Shown piece after piece: positions 13,400 through 20,797 of a DNA stretch of 20,797 nucleotides (positions are counted from its first letter, which is position 1; the number at the start of each line of letters is the position of its first letter). This DNA is from an uncultured Collinsella sp. Lineage in GTDB: Bacteria; Actinomycetota; Coriobacteriia; Coriobacteriales; Coriobacteriaceae. The stretch covers positions 1 to 20,797 of the forward strand of contig UQXT01000031.1 of the NCBI GenBank assembly GCA_900545075.1, read 5' to 3'. The notes under the pieces are model-generated. The model was given only the letters and a program-made list of their open reading frames with translations. It made no database searches and was not told the DNA's origin. The translations under genes were made by a program, and so were the position numbers.

Positions 13400-15355
13400 A
13401 TGGCAACTGATTTCGAGCGCCAATCCTGGCAGCGCGAGATGCTCAACTTTAAAGGGGTGAAGAGCCTCTTTATTCTTGAGGGCAACGTCAACGACAAGTA
13501 TCCCGATGTGGTTGACGGCAGCCTTCAGTTCTCGGAGCTTGCCGAGGTCGTACGCGGCCTTTTTGAAGACGCCAATGGCTCAGTTGAGTACAACGTGGCA
13601 TATTTCGATCCCATCCAGCTGTTCTCGAGCAGCATGGGCAACGTCGATTGCAAACGCCTGGTGTCGCTGGCCCATGACGAGGCTTCTAAGAGCGATGATC
13701 GCATGATGGAGGCGAACGCCTGCATCGCCGATGGCCGCCAAGCATATGCCACCGAGCAGTCGAGCCTGCCATCATACGGCGAGGTTATCCGCTCAATGTT
13801 GCGTCTTAAATACAACGACAACCCCGATGGCGGCACCGAGGCCAAGCCGCTTTGCGTGATCGTCAACATGGCGTCGCGCCTGCTTGCATCCTCGACTGGC
13901 CTTATGCCCGACGAGACGCAGTTTTTCCTCAACTTGTACCTTGGCGCCAGCAAAGCACGCCTTATTAACCGCACGGCTGTCAACACGCTCATTCTGGTAA
14001 CGGATAACGTGCGCAACCTGCCCGTGTGGTTTATCGAGGCGAACCCCTTCTTGCGCACCATCACGCTGCCGCATCCCGACCGCGACATGCGCGAAGCCTA
14101 TATTCAGAGCAAGTTTGGCTTTGGTGAGGCGCTGTCCGATTCCGACGACCGTGCGGTGCGTCGCTTTATCGATACCACCGACGGCATGAGCGTTAAGGAG
14201 CTCGAGGGGCTGCAGCGTATGTACCAGCGCGACATGCAAAACCCCGAGGCTTCCATCGAGGCCATCCTTCCCAAGCTCGTCGACGTCTACAAGTACGGCT
14301 TTCGCGAGAACAAATGGCAGCAGATGTTCGAGAAGCTCGAAGAGGATCCCGAGGAAAAGATCAAACGCCGCGTAAAGGGCCAGGACGAGGCCGTTGAGAA
14401 GGCCGTCACCGTGCTCAAGCGCTCCGTTATGGGCCTTTCGGGCGCCACCCATTCATCTGGCTCTAAGCCCAAGGGCGTCCTGTTTTTGAGCGGTCCCACC
14501 GGTACCGGTAAGACCGAGATCGTTAAGGCCATTACGGAGCTTCTCTTTGGCGACGAGCGCAGCATGCTGCGTTTTGATATGTCCGAGTACGGTGCCGAGA
14601 ACTCCGATCAAAAGCTCTTTGGCGCTCCTCCGGGATACGTGGGCTATGCCGAGGGCGGTCAGCTTACCAATGCGGTCAAGGCCAATCCGTTCTCGGTGGT
14701 TCTTTTCGACGAGATCGAGAAGGCCGCGCCCAGCATTATGGACAAGTTCCTGCAGATCCTCGAAGATGGCCGCCTGACCGATGGCCAGGGTAATACCGTG
14801 TACTTCTCTGAGACGGTCATCTTCTTTACGAGCAACATCGGCTTTTCCAAGATTGAGATCGATGCGCAGGGCAACGAAGTTCGTAATACCATCGCGCCCA
14901 ACACGCCCTATGACGAGATTTGCGAGCGCGTGCGCACCGAGATGGATCGCGAGTTTAAGCCCGAGTTCTTGGGCCGTATCGGCGACAACGTGGTGATCTT
15001 TAACTTTATCGACGATGCCGTGGCACTTCAGATCCTTAATTCCAAGATCGATGCCGTTAACCGCAACGTGCATAAGGCGCAGCCCGATATTACGGTTGAG
15101 GCGACCGACGCTGCCCGCGAGCTGCTGCACTCCATTGCCATGACGGATGCTGTCAAGGCTAAGGGCGGCCGCGGCATTGGCAACTTGGTGGAGAGCGGCT
15201 ACCTTAACGGGCTTTCCGATTTTCTGTTTGAACACCGCGCCGAGTGGCGCGGTCGTCCCGGCATGGTGGCACGCGCCGTGCCGCAGGGCGAGGGCGATGA
15301 TGCGCATATCGCATTTGAGCTCGTGCCCGGATCGATGGGAGGCGATTGGCGATGA
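13400..15355 (+). CDS. HSP100/Clp-type AAA+ ATPase with a degenerate first ATPase module
   Basis: A 651-residue protein. The C-terminal half (about 320-600) is a full HSP100 D2-type AAA+ module: Walker A GPTGTGKT (365-372), pore loop GYVGY (412-416), Walker B VVLFDEIEKA (433-442), sensor-1 TSN (477-479), arginine finger in PEFLGRIGD (Arg526), and a sensor-2 GGRGIGN (589-595). The first half (about 1-300) resembles another AAA+ module but has no Walker A; CVIVNMAS (152-159) and LILVTDNVRNLP (197-208) look like decayed Walker B and sensor-1 strands, followed by a lid-like helical segment. Such ATPases unfold or remodel proteins. No ClpP-binding loop was identified. GGAGG 8-9 nt before the ATG overlaps the end of the preceding gene, and the stop overlaps the next start as ATGA. 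It is probably the motor of the system. Confidence 0.93.
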   Translation: MATDFERQSWQREMLNFKGVKSLFILEGNVNDKYPDVVDGSLQFSELAEVVRGLFEDANGSVEYNVAYFDPIQLFSSSMGNVDCKRLVSLAHDEASKSDDRMMEANACIADGRQAYATEQSSLPSYGEVIRSMLRLKYNDNPDGGTEAKPLCVIVNMASRLLASSTGLMPDETQFFLNLYLGASKARLINRTAVNTLILVTDNVRNLPVWFIEANPFLRTITLPHPDRDMREAYIQSKFGFGEALSDSDDRAVRRFIDTTDGMSVKELEGLQRMYQRDMQNPEASIEAILPKLVDVYKYGFRENKWQQMFEKLEEDPEEKIKRRVKGQDEAVEKAVTVLKRSVMGLSGATHSSGSKPKGVLFLSGPTGTGKTEIVKAITELLFGDERSMLRFDMSEYGAENSDQKLFGAPPGYVGYAEGGQLTNAVKANPFSVVLFDEIEKAAPSIMDKFLQILEDGRLTDGQGNTVYFSETVIFFTSNIGFSKIEIDAQGNEVRNTIAPNTPYDEICERVRTEMDREFKPEFLGRIGDNVVIFNFIDDAVALQILNSKIDAVNRNVHKAQPDITVEATDAARELLHSIAMTDAVKAKGGRGIGNLVESGYLNGLSDFLFEHRAEWRGRPGMVARAVPQGEGDDAHIAFELVPGSMGGDWR

Positions 15356-16113
15356 CGAAGTTTGTCGCTGCAGCAAAAACTCAAGCGGGAACCAATCACC
15401 CCGTCAACGAGGACCGCTTGCTTCTTGACGGCAACGTCCTTTGCTATGGTCTGGTGAGCGATTGCGAGCGCGAGATGGGCTGCATGGCAGTCTTTGACGG
15501 TGTGAGCGAAGGCGGGCACGGAGCGGCCGCCTCGACGCTTGCTGCTCAGGCGTTTGCGCAGGCCGTGCGCGTCTTTGAGGCCGATACCGTCAACGCGTTA
15601 CAGGAGCGCCTACGCATGGCGGGCGAGCGAGCCGAGAACGATGTTGAGACGTATGCGGCTCGCTATGGACTGTCTGTTGCCGCATCCACGGTTGCTGGCC
15701 TTGTGGTTGCTCCTGACGGGCACGGTGCTGTTTTTAATGCCGGCGATTCTCGCGTGTACCGACTGCGTGGCGGTGTGCTTGCCGTGCTTAGCTGTGACCA
15801 CACGCCTGAGCGGCGCGTGGGCGGCGTTGGCACTGAATACAGGGATGATGCCGTTTCGCATTGTATTGAGCTCGCGATTGGACTCAATCAGGGCGGTCGC
15901 AATCTTGAGGTCAAGACGACCGTGATGCTTCCGGGCGATCGCTATCTGATCTGTTCCGATGGTATCGATGGGCAAATTGCGCAGGAGCGTTTGCAGCAGA
16001 TGCTTGCGAGCGATTCGACATGTGCCCAGTTGTGCGAAGAGCTATATGCCGAGGCTCGGGTGAACGGCTCGACGGACGATGCAACGCTGATTGTAATTGA
16101 GGTAGGGGAGTAG
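15352..16113 (+). CDS. PP2C-family Ser/Thr protein phosphatase
   Basis: A 253-residue soluble phosphatase of the PPM/PP2C family with the usual metal-binding and catalytic motifs: VNED (18-21), VFDGVSEGGHG (47-57), GDSR (131-134), CSDGIDG (201-207) and STDDATL (240-246). These aspartates hold the two Mn/Mg ions that activate water for phospho-threonine hydrolysis. The length fits a stand-alone bacterial PP2C such as PppA or PrpC. The ATG at 15352 overlaps the AAA+ stop by 4 nt (ATGA), with GGGAGG 9 nt upstream; a TTG two codons earlier is less likely. The gene for a kinase starts 2 nt after its stop, so kinase and phosphatase are co-translated. It most likely reverses phosphorylation of the ETVTV repeats and of the kinases themselves (inference). 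Confidence 0.95.
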   Translation: MTKFVAAAKTQAGTNHPVNEDRLLLDGNVLCYGLVSDCEREMGCMAVFDGVSEGGHGAAASTLAAQAFAQAVRVFEADTVNALQERLRMAGERAENDVETYAARYGLSVAASTVAGLVVAPDGHGAVFNAGDSRVYRLRGGVLAVLSCDHTPERRVGGVGTEYRDDAVSHCIELAIGLNQGGRNLEVKTTVMLPGDRYLICSDGIDGQIAQERLQQMLASDSTCAQLCEELYAEARVNGSTDDATLIVIEVGE

Positions 16114-16115
16114 CC

Positions 16116-19100
16116 ATGTCTGATGAGACGATTACGGTACACCGAGATGGCGGCAATGACAATGATGAGACCGTAACGGTGCGCCGCGGGAATGCGCCCG
16201 TAGGGGGAGAGACGGTTACCGTGAACCGTGGCGACCAGGCTTCTGCGCCTGGAGAGACCGTGACGGTACGTCGAGCTGACGTTCCGGCATCTGGTGAAAC
16301 GGTCACCGTCCGCCGCGACGACGCGCCATCGACAAACGAAACCGTAACGGTGCATCGCCCGATGATCGAATCGAATGGTGAAACAGTAACGGTTGCGAGG
16401 CCGTCTATCGGTGCTCCCGCCGACGGTGAGACCGTTACTGTTTCACGCCCTGGTACTTCTGCGGCAGGCGAAACTGTCACGGTGCCGCGCGCTGCGAGCC
16501 CCGACGGCCAGACGGTAACTGTCTCGCGCGGCGCCACGGCCAGTCCCAACGGTGAAACGGTGACCGTTTCTCGTGGGGGCGCACATGCTGCCGCTGCATC
16601 TGCCTCGCCTTTTGTTGCGGAGGATGCGACGGTTGTCTCGAATGACGGGCAGCAGTTTATTATTCATTTGGGACAGGTCATTGGCCATGGCGGTCAATCT
16701 AGCATTGTTGCCGCCGAGCGGGTGAGCGATGGTTTGGCATGCGTTGCTAAGGTCTTTAAGCCTCTTGTGGGCGCCGAGCGTTCGGCATATCAAAAGGTGG
16801 TAAGCGCCATAATGGGGCTTAATGGCCGCCCCGTGTCTCAAACGCATCTACTGCCCATCTTTGCCTATCTGCACCAGGGCCTGAGCGCGACCGAAGTGGG
16901 GGCTGCGGCTCCTCAGCTGTGGGATGTTTCCATTACGCCGCTGGCCACATGCCTTTTTGATCGTCCCCGTAGCAAGAATATGGTTAAGAGCCGCGTGATT
17001 CCCGAGCTCAGCCAGGCAATTGAGCTGCTCCATACCGAGCTTGGCATTGTCCATCGTGACATTAAGCCGCAGAACGTCTACCTGTACGACAAGCAGATCG
17101 TGCTGGGAGATTATGGCTCCGCCCGCTCGCTTGCCGGATTTGACAGCCGCCTGACAAACACCATGACGCGCTCCGATGGCTATACGCCTGGTCGTGGCGG
17201 CATGGTCGACCCTCGTAACGACTGGTATTCGTTTGGCTACACGATCTGGACGCTCTACGAAAACAATGTCCATCCGCTGCAGGAGTTCATAAACGACAAT
17301 ACGCTTTCCGATCGCCAAGAGACGGGCGAGCCTGCAGACTTCAACCATCCGGAAGATGCGACCTTGGGGAACCTGCTCAAGGGTTTGACGTTTGAGCTAT
17401 CGGGCGAGCGCTTTGGCTACGAAGAGGTCAAAGACTGGATGGCCGATCCAGAACATTTCTATCGCAAACTTCCCACCATGGATGCCGGTAGCGCACGCAA
17501 ACCTTACGAGTTTGCCGGCAAGCTGTATAGCGATCCGGTGTTGCTCGCTCGCACGCTGTCCTCCAATTGGGACGAGGCCAAGCTTCGCATGAGCCAGCAG
17601 CAGCTCGAAAACCTGATGGGCGACTGGGGTGAAAATGACCTGCAGACCAGGATTCACCAGTTGGTCGAAGAGGATATCCAGACAGCGTCCAATCCCGACC
17701 TGGCCCTTGCTTGCGTAATCTATGAGATGTCCAACGGCAAGATTATGTCGTGGCGCGGCGAGGATGTCTCGCTCACCGATGCGAGCGATGCCCTCCCGGC
17801 ACGCATCGCCAAGATGGATGTCACCGAAATTGATCGCTACGCCGTTCTGTCCGGTCTCGACGGGTCAAAATCGTCAGGCGTGCTGCCTTCGGGATTTTTA
17901 TCTCGCATTCTTTCTCAAGACAACGATCTTAACGATGAGCGCGCAAAGCTTGCTGCCGATATTCATGAACTCGAAAAGTTGGCGCTGCACTCGAGTGATC
18001 CTCATTTCGCTGCTTGTTTATTCAAGGGGTTGCTGACGCGCAACGAGGAGAAAAGTTCTGCTGCTCAGACGGTGCTTATGTCGGTTGTTAATCGTCCGGC
18101 GGCGTTTTTTGGCGTTTGCTCGTCGGCTCACAAGCTGGATGAATTCTTGCTCAATTTTGCGGGCGTTTCTGAGATGGCGGCAATTATCTCGGCTCGAGAT
18201 GCGGCAACTTCGCACGGAGCCGTCGATATAGATGTCGTGATCGATTATATGGATAAGGTCGCGGTCAATAAGAAGGCGGTGCGCGCGTTTTATCGTAAGT
18301 TTGGTAGCTATGCTGCTTGGCTGTGGCTTGCCGCCCACACCGACCTCTACGACTCGGCCCAAGGCTCTGTGGGCGAGGCGGTTAAAATTGCCCTGCTCGG
18401 ATTGAATCCGCCGGCAAACACTGCCGTTTCCATGCTCATTCAGGCTGGTTCCAACGCGCGTCTTGAGGGAATCAAGCTTCGGGAAGATATGGAGCTCACG
18501 CCTGTTCCGTATGTGAACGGCTGGGAAGTCGACGGAAAGCACGGAACGCGCCCCTGCACGCGCAATGCGCTGTTTTGCGCTCAGGTCGGCGACGATGCCG
18601 TGCCACGCGGCTATGTGGCCGAGCTTATATCCCAAGGCGTTGACGAGCGGTTGCTCGCGGCTCGCGGCGTAAGGCTTCTTGCAGATGAAAGCTTGATCTC
18701 CTCTGCCGAATATGCTGAGTTCCTCGAGGATAGCCGCGGTGTTGCAGACGGCTCCTTAAAGGCCGCTATCGAGCAGGATACACGCGATTACGGTGTCGTT
18801 GAGGGTATTGCCGATAGCGATGCTCGCGCTGCTGCCATAAAGAAGGAGCAGCGGGGTGTTTTGATGTATACCGTTCTTGTGGCGCTTCTTTACTGCATCC
18901 TTATCATGTGCTCCCGTGGTGCCTTTGGTCAGCTGATTGTTTCTTGGGGTTCGTTTGGTCCGCTTGCGGGCATTTTCCTGGCGGTTGCGTTTATTGGCTG
19001 CTTTGGTTTTCTCGCTCTCAATCTTCTGCGCTCTTATTCGGCCGCCGATCGTGTTAGCGCGCTTAGGAACGATATCGATGCCAATTCGGATGCGCTTGAA

Positions 19101-19616
19101 CGATATTTGCTCCAGCTCGTTGAGTTTGCCGATCGTAAGGGGCGGGTTTTTGAGGAGCTTGCGATGTCGGCAGAGGACAAGCCTCTTGCTCAGGTCGGTT
19201 CGCTTGCATTTTCAAGTGGTCGTGCGCCGGCGGCGTTTTACATGGATCCGCAGCTGATGGACAGACTGGGACGCTATGCTGGCCGCTTGGTCGTTTTCGT
19301 TCCGCTTGTCACCAGCGCCTTTGGGTTTATGGGAACGATGTTTGTTGATGGCGACACGTTTACCAAGCTTGACGTAGTAATGGCGATTCTCATCGGTGGT
19401 ATGACGGTCATGCTTCTCTTTGGAGACGATGCTCACCCCGGTAGTGCAAAGTCGATTCGCACCTGGCTTTTCTCTTGGATCCTGCCGATCGTCATCGAGT
19501 TTTTCCTCTGGGGTATTGTGACCATTGCACAGCTGCTTAGTATCTTCGGATTTATTGTGATGCTGATTGGCTTTGGAATCTGCGCATTCTTCTTCTACCT
19601 TTTCCTTTCCGCCTAA
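16116..19616 (+). CDS. Giant polytopic kinase-like protein with eleven N-terminal ETVTVxR repeats
   Basis: A 1166-residue protein. Residues 4-153 carry eleven ETVTVxR repeats. The kinase domain (about 178-445) has a glycine loop (VIGHGGQSSIV, 188-198), Lys212 (CVAKVF), HRDIKPQN (313-320, with catalytic Asp315 and Asn320) and DYG in place of DFG (332-334). There is no APE; the loop reads YTPGRGGMVD, followed by NDWYSFGY. A long helical region (about 450-910) follows, unlike anything I can name. About six membrane helices lie near 914-934, 945-970, 1056-1077, 1085-1102, 1117-1140 and 1142-1164, leaving almost no extracellular mass. GGGGAG lies about 6 nt before the ATG, 2 nt after the phosphatase stop. 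The core catalytic residues are present, so activity is plausible. It looks like the membrane hub that recruits FHA proteins once phosphorylated (inference). Confidence 0.92.
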   Translation: MSDETITVHRDGGNDNDETVTVRRGNAPVGGETVTVNRGDQASAPGETVTVRRADVPASGETVTVRRDDAPSTNETVTVHRPMIESNGETVTVARPSIGAPADGETVTVSRPGTSAAGETVTVPRAASPDGQTVTVSRGATASPNGETVTVSRGGAHAAAASASPFVAEDATVVSNDGQQFIIHLGQVIGHGGQSSIVAAERVSDGLACVAKVFKPLVGAERSAYQKVVSAIMGLNGRPVSQTHLLPIFAYLHQGLSATEVGAAAPQLWDVSITPLATCLFDRPRSKNMVKSRVIPELSQAIELLHTELGIVHRDIKPQNVYLYDKQIVLGDYGSARSLAGFDSRLTNTMTRSDGYTPGRGGMVDPRNDWYSFGYTIWTLYENNVHPLQEFINDNTLSDRQETGEPADFNHPEDATLGNLLKGLTFELSGERFGYEEVKDWMADPEHFYRKLPTMDAGSARKPYEFAGKLYSDPVLLARTLSSNWDEAKLRMSQQQLENLMGDWGENDLQTRIHQLVEEDIQTASNPDLALACVIYEMSNGKIMSWRGEDVSLTDASDALPARIAKMDVTEIDRYAVLSGLDGSKSSGVLPSGFLSRILSQDNDLNDERAKLAADIHELEKLALHSSDPHFAACLFKGLLTRNEEKSSAAQTVLMSVVNRPAAFFGVCSSAHKLDEFLLNFAGVSEMAAIISARDAATSHGAVDIDVVIDYMDKVAVNKKAVRAFYRKFGSYAAWLWLAAHTDLYDSAQGSVGEAVKIALLGLNPPANTAVSMLIQAGSNARLEGIKLREDMELTPVPYVNGWEVDGKHGTRPCTRNALFCAQVGDDAVPRGYVAELISQGVDERLLAARGVRLLADESLISSAEYAEFLEDSRGVADGSLKAAIEQDTRDYGVVEGIADSDARAAAIKKEQRGVLMYTVLVALLYCILIMCSRGAFGQLIVSWGSFGPLAGIFLAVAFIGCFGFLALNLLRSYSAADRVSALRNDIDANSDALERYLLQLVEFADRKGRVFEELAMSAEDKPLAQVGSLAFSSGRAPAAFYMDPQLMDRLGRYAGRLVVFVPLVTSAFGFMGTMFVDGDTFTKLDVVMAILIGGMTVMLLFGDDAHPGSAKSIRTWLFSWILPIVIEFFLWGIVTIAQLLSIFGFIVMLIGFGICAFFFYLFLSA
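16125..16574 (+). repeat. Eleven coding repeats of ETVTVxR
   Basis: The encoded repeats begin at residues 4, 18, 32, 47, 61, 75, 89, 105, 119, 132 and 147, a period of 13-16 residues with variable Gly/Ala/Pro/Ser-rich linkers. Ten of eleven read (E/Q)TVTV(R/N/H/A/S/P)R and the first is ETITVHR. The codons differ from repeat to repeat (for example GAGACCGTAACGGTG, GAAACAGTAACGGTT and GAAACTGTCACGGTG), so the peptide is kept by selection rather than by recent DNA duplication. Each unit offers two threonines, the expected substrate of the kinases and ligand of the FHA domains in this locus. Confidence 0.93.
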
Positions 19617-19617
19617 T

Positions 19618-19635
19618 AGAGCGGGTCGCTCTTTT
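19618..19635 (+). terminator. Short hairpin with T-tract after the giant kinase gene
   Basis: AGAGCG (19618-19623) pairs perfectly with CGCTCT (19627-19632) around GGT and runs into TTTT. It begins 2 nt after the stop codon. It is short for a strong intrinsic terminator and may give partial termination before the last two genes. Confidence 0.5.
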
Positions 19636-19650
19636 CATGAACCGTTTTGG

Positions 19651-19683
19651 GTCGCCAAGGAGGGTTTCTGACTCCTTGGTGAC
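19651..19683 (+). terminator. 12-bp hairpin upstream of the 19716 gene
   Basis: Bases 19651-19662 (GTCGCCAAGGAG) pair with 19672-19683 (CTCCTTGGTGAC) over 12 bp with one G-U wobble and a 9-nt loop. TTAATTTT follows after CTG. Together with the hairpin at 19618 it makes the 99-nt gap a likely attenuation or termination point, so the downstream genes may be expressed at a different level. Confidence 0.55.
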
Positions 19684-19715
19684 CTGTTAATTTTGATAAA
19701 CGATAGGAGCATGGT

Positions 19716-20342
19716 ATGCCCACGCTACGACTGGGGAATCTTTTCTCGGATTCCAATAATGGTCGCCAACAGCGACCGGTGGTGCCTCGACCGCAGGTTC
19801 CCAATACACCGCAACGCAATGACGGTCTCCATGGTACCGAGCGACGCGCCATGGCTGCCTTTGATGACATGTTGGGTATTGAGAACGTGGCGTCTCAACG
19901 CGGCTCTCAAACAAATGCACACTTGCGTTCGAACATGGCTCAACGTGAGATTCGAAACGACGTGGTGATCAATGAAGGTTTGGGTTCGTACGATGGACGT
20001 CCGTGTTCCATCAGGATCTACGAGAACCACCTTGAGATTATCGCCAAGCGTGAGGGGTCAACGCTCGATAACCATTCTGTGGTCAAGTCACTCGTTCCAG
20101 GCCTGGGTCATAGCAAGGCAGTGGCGGGCAGGCTTTTCGCTCCGGGCAATTCCAATCCGCCGATTATCATCCCCTTTAATTCTCTGAGCGGGTTTCAAGA
20201 AGTGAGCGGCTTTATGCCCACGTTCGTCTTTAACCGGCGTAATCCTCAGACCAGAAAGATGGAGACGCACACTATCAAGACGGTGACCAGGGAGTTTGGG
20301 TATGCGCTTAACCGCTATGCCCAGACGCACTTCCATTACTAA
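19716..20342 (+). CDS. Unknown protein, C-terminal part possibly PH-like
   Basis: A 208-residue soluble protein of no family I recognise. Residues 1-45 are basic, Pro/Gln/Asn-rich and probably disordered (RPVVPRPQVP). A short helix MAAFDDMLGIENV follows. From about residue 83 the pattern is beta strands (CSIRIYENHLEIIAK, IIIPFNSLSGFQEV, PTFVFNRR) ended by an amphipathic helix (TREFGYALNRYAQTHF), which resembles a bacterial PH-like or GRAM-like barrel; this is a fold guess. The ATG at 19716 has TAGGAG 6 nt upstream; an ATG at 19711 is out of frame. It is separated from the giant kinase by two hairpins and lies 18 nt before the next gene in the same direction, which points to a shared transcript. 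It may bind membrane lipid or another part of the locus (inference). Confidence 0.8.
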   Translation: MPTLRLGNLFSDSNNGRQQRPVVPRPQVPNTPQRNDGLHGTERRAMAAFDDMLGIENVASQRGSQTNAHLRSNMAQREIRNDVVINEGLGSYDGRPCSIRIYENHLEIIAKREGSTLDNHSVVKSLVPGLGHSKAVAGRLFAPGNSNPPIIIPFNSLSGFQEVSGFMPTFVFNRRNPQTRKMETHTIKTVTREFGYALNRYAQTHFHY

Positions 20343-20360
20343 TAGGTGAAGGCAAAACAT

Positions 20361-20797
20361 ATGGCAAACGATAAACAGCAAGAGGGCCTGTCGGCGCAAG
20401 AGCGTCTCGCCCGTCTTTATAGTGCTCGTGCTGAGGGACAGCAAGAGGACGCGACGTCGTTCGCGGGTGAGACTGCGGGAGTGTCCATTTCGTCAGAAGT
20501 ACCGCAGGCTCAAACGGTTTCTACTCAGGAGCGTCTCGACCGCCTGCGTGCGCGACGCGCCGGCGTGCCTCTTCCGGGCGATCCGGAGGCGGCTACTCCG
20601 GTTAACAACGAGGGCGCGAATCGCCCTCGCTTTAACATCAATCTTTCGCGCATTGTGGACGCGATTCCCACCATTGTTCGGTTTTTCCCACTGCGTATTT
20701 TTACGGTTTGGGGGCTCTGCTCGGTCTGGTACCGCATGTACTTGAACGTTGGCGGAGACGATGTGTTGCATACGGGGCTTCCGGCGCCAGGGTATAG
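20361..20797 (+). CDS. Unknown protein with duplicated QERLxRL motif, cut by window edge
   Basis: The frame opens at ATG 20361, with GAAGG about 8 nt upstream, and is still open at the last base; 145 complete codons are seen. The N-terminus holds two copies of a short helical motif, SAQERLARLYSARAEG (about residues 11-26) and STQERLDRLRARRAG (about 58-72), separated by a Glu/Ser/Thr-rich stretch. After a Pro/Asn-rich linker comes FNINLSRIVDAIPTIV and a hydrophobic, aromatic segment (RIFTVWGLCSVWYRMYLNV, about 111-129) that could be a membrane or membrane-surface helix. The visible end is Gly/Asp-rich. The repeated motif is reminiscent of short linear docking peptides. No family was recognised; the full length is unknown. 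Confidence 0.75.
   Translation, partial: MANDKQQEGLSAQERLARLYSARAEGQQEDATSFAGETAGVSISSEVPQAQTVSTQERLDRLRARRAGVPLPGDPEAATPVNNEGANRPRFNINLSRIVDAIPTIVRFFPLRIFTVWGLCSVWYRMYLNVGGDDVLHTGLPAPGY

Noticed and set aside
14453..15376. 307-codon open frame on the minus strand
   Set aside because: It is antisense to the highly conserved AAA+ module and is explained by codon composition.
4123..20797. Tellurite-resistance (Ter) type locus
   Set aside because: Such loci combine kinases and PP2C phosphatases with TerD and TerY von Willebrand A proteins; none of these domains is visible here.

Overview
The window looks like chromosomal DNA of a high-GC Gram-positive gut anaerobe of the class Coriobacteriia, most like Collinsella. 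This rests on overall base composition, codon use and protein style and is inference; no rRNA or tRNA gene is present to prove it. Every confident gene is protein coding. No transposase, integrase, cas gene or phage gene was recognised.

Left part (1-3710, all minus strand): a copper-homeostasis operon read right to left, copA (P1B-type Cu+ ATPase), copZ (single-HMA copper chaperone) and csoR (copper-sensing repressor), followed by the start of a small membrane zinc-ribbon protein that runs off the left edge. A CsoR-type operator, ACCCCCTGGGGGT, lies in front of copA. Each of the three gaps after copA holds its own long inverted repeat.

Between copA and the next gene (3735-4080) lies an array of nine copies of a 15-bp element, GTTACAGATCGAGAC, strictly alternating in orientation with an 80-81 bp period and non-repeated spacers. 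It has CRISPR-like regularity but is not a CRISPR.

Right part (4123-20797): a dense phospho-threonine signalling locus. It encodes three Ser/Thr kinase-like proteins, all with membrane segments; two FHA (phospho-Thr reading) proteins; one PP2C phosphatase; an HSP100/Clp-type AAA+ ATPase whose first ATPase module appears dead; an NrdG-like protein that lacks one of its three cluster cysteines; a membrane zinc-ribbon protein with a C-terminal beta-rich domain; and three proteins of unknown family. The flanking genes are arranged as divergent pairs (6378-7340 minus against 7521-8765 plus; 8877-10124 minus against 10315-11790 plus). From 10315 onward there is a tightly packed plus-strand operon with overlapping or 2-3 nt junctions up to 19616, then a hairpin region and two further genes. 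A perfect palindrome, TGTTGCGCAACA, occurs twice in one divergent promoter region and nearly intact in the other, so a common regulator is likely.

Proposed working model (inference): the membrane kinases sense something outside the cell, phosphorylate threonines in the eleven ETVTVxR repeats at the N-terminus of the 1166-residue kinase, the FHA proteins dock there, the PP2C phosphatase resets the state, and the Clp-like ATPase remodels the assembly. The parts list parallels the kinase/phosphatase/Fha/ClpV module of type VI secretion, but no secretion-apparatus gene is visible here.
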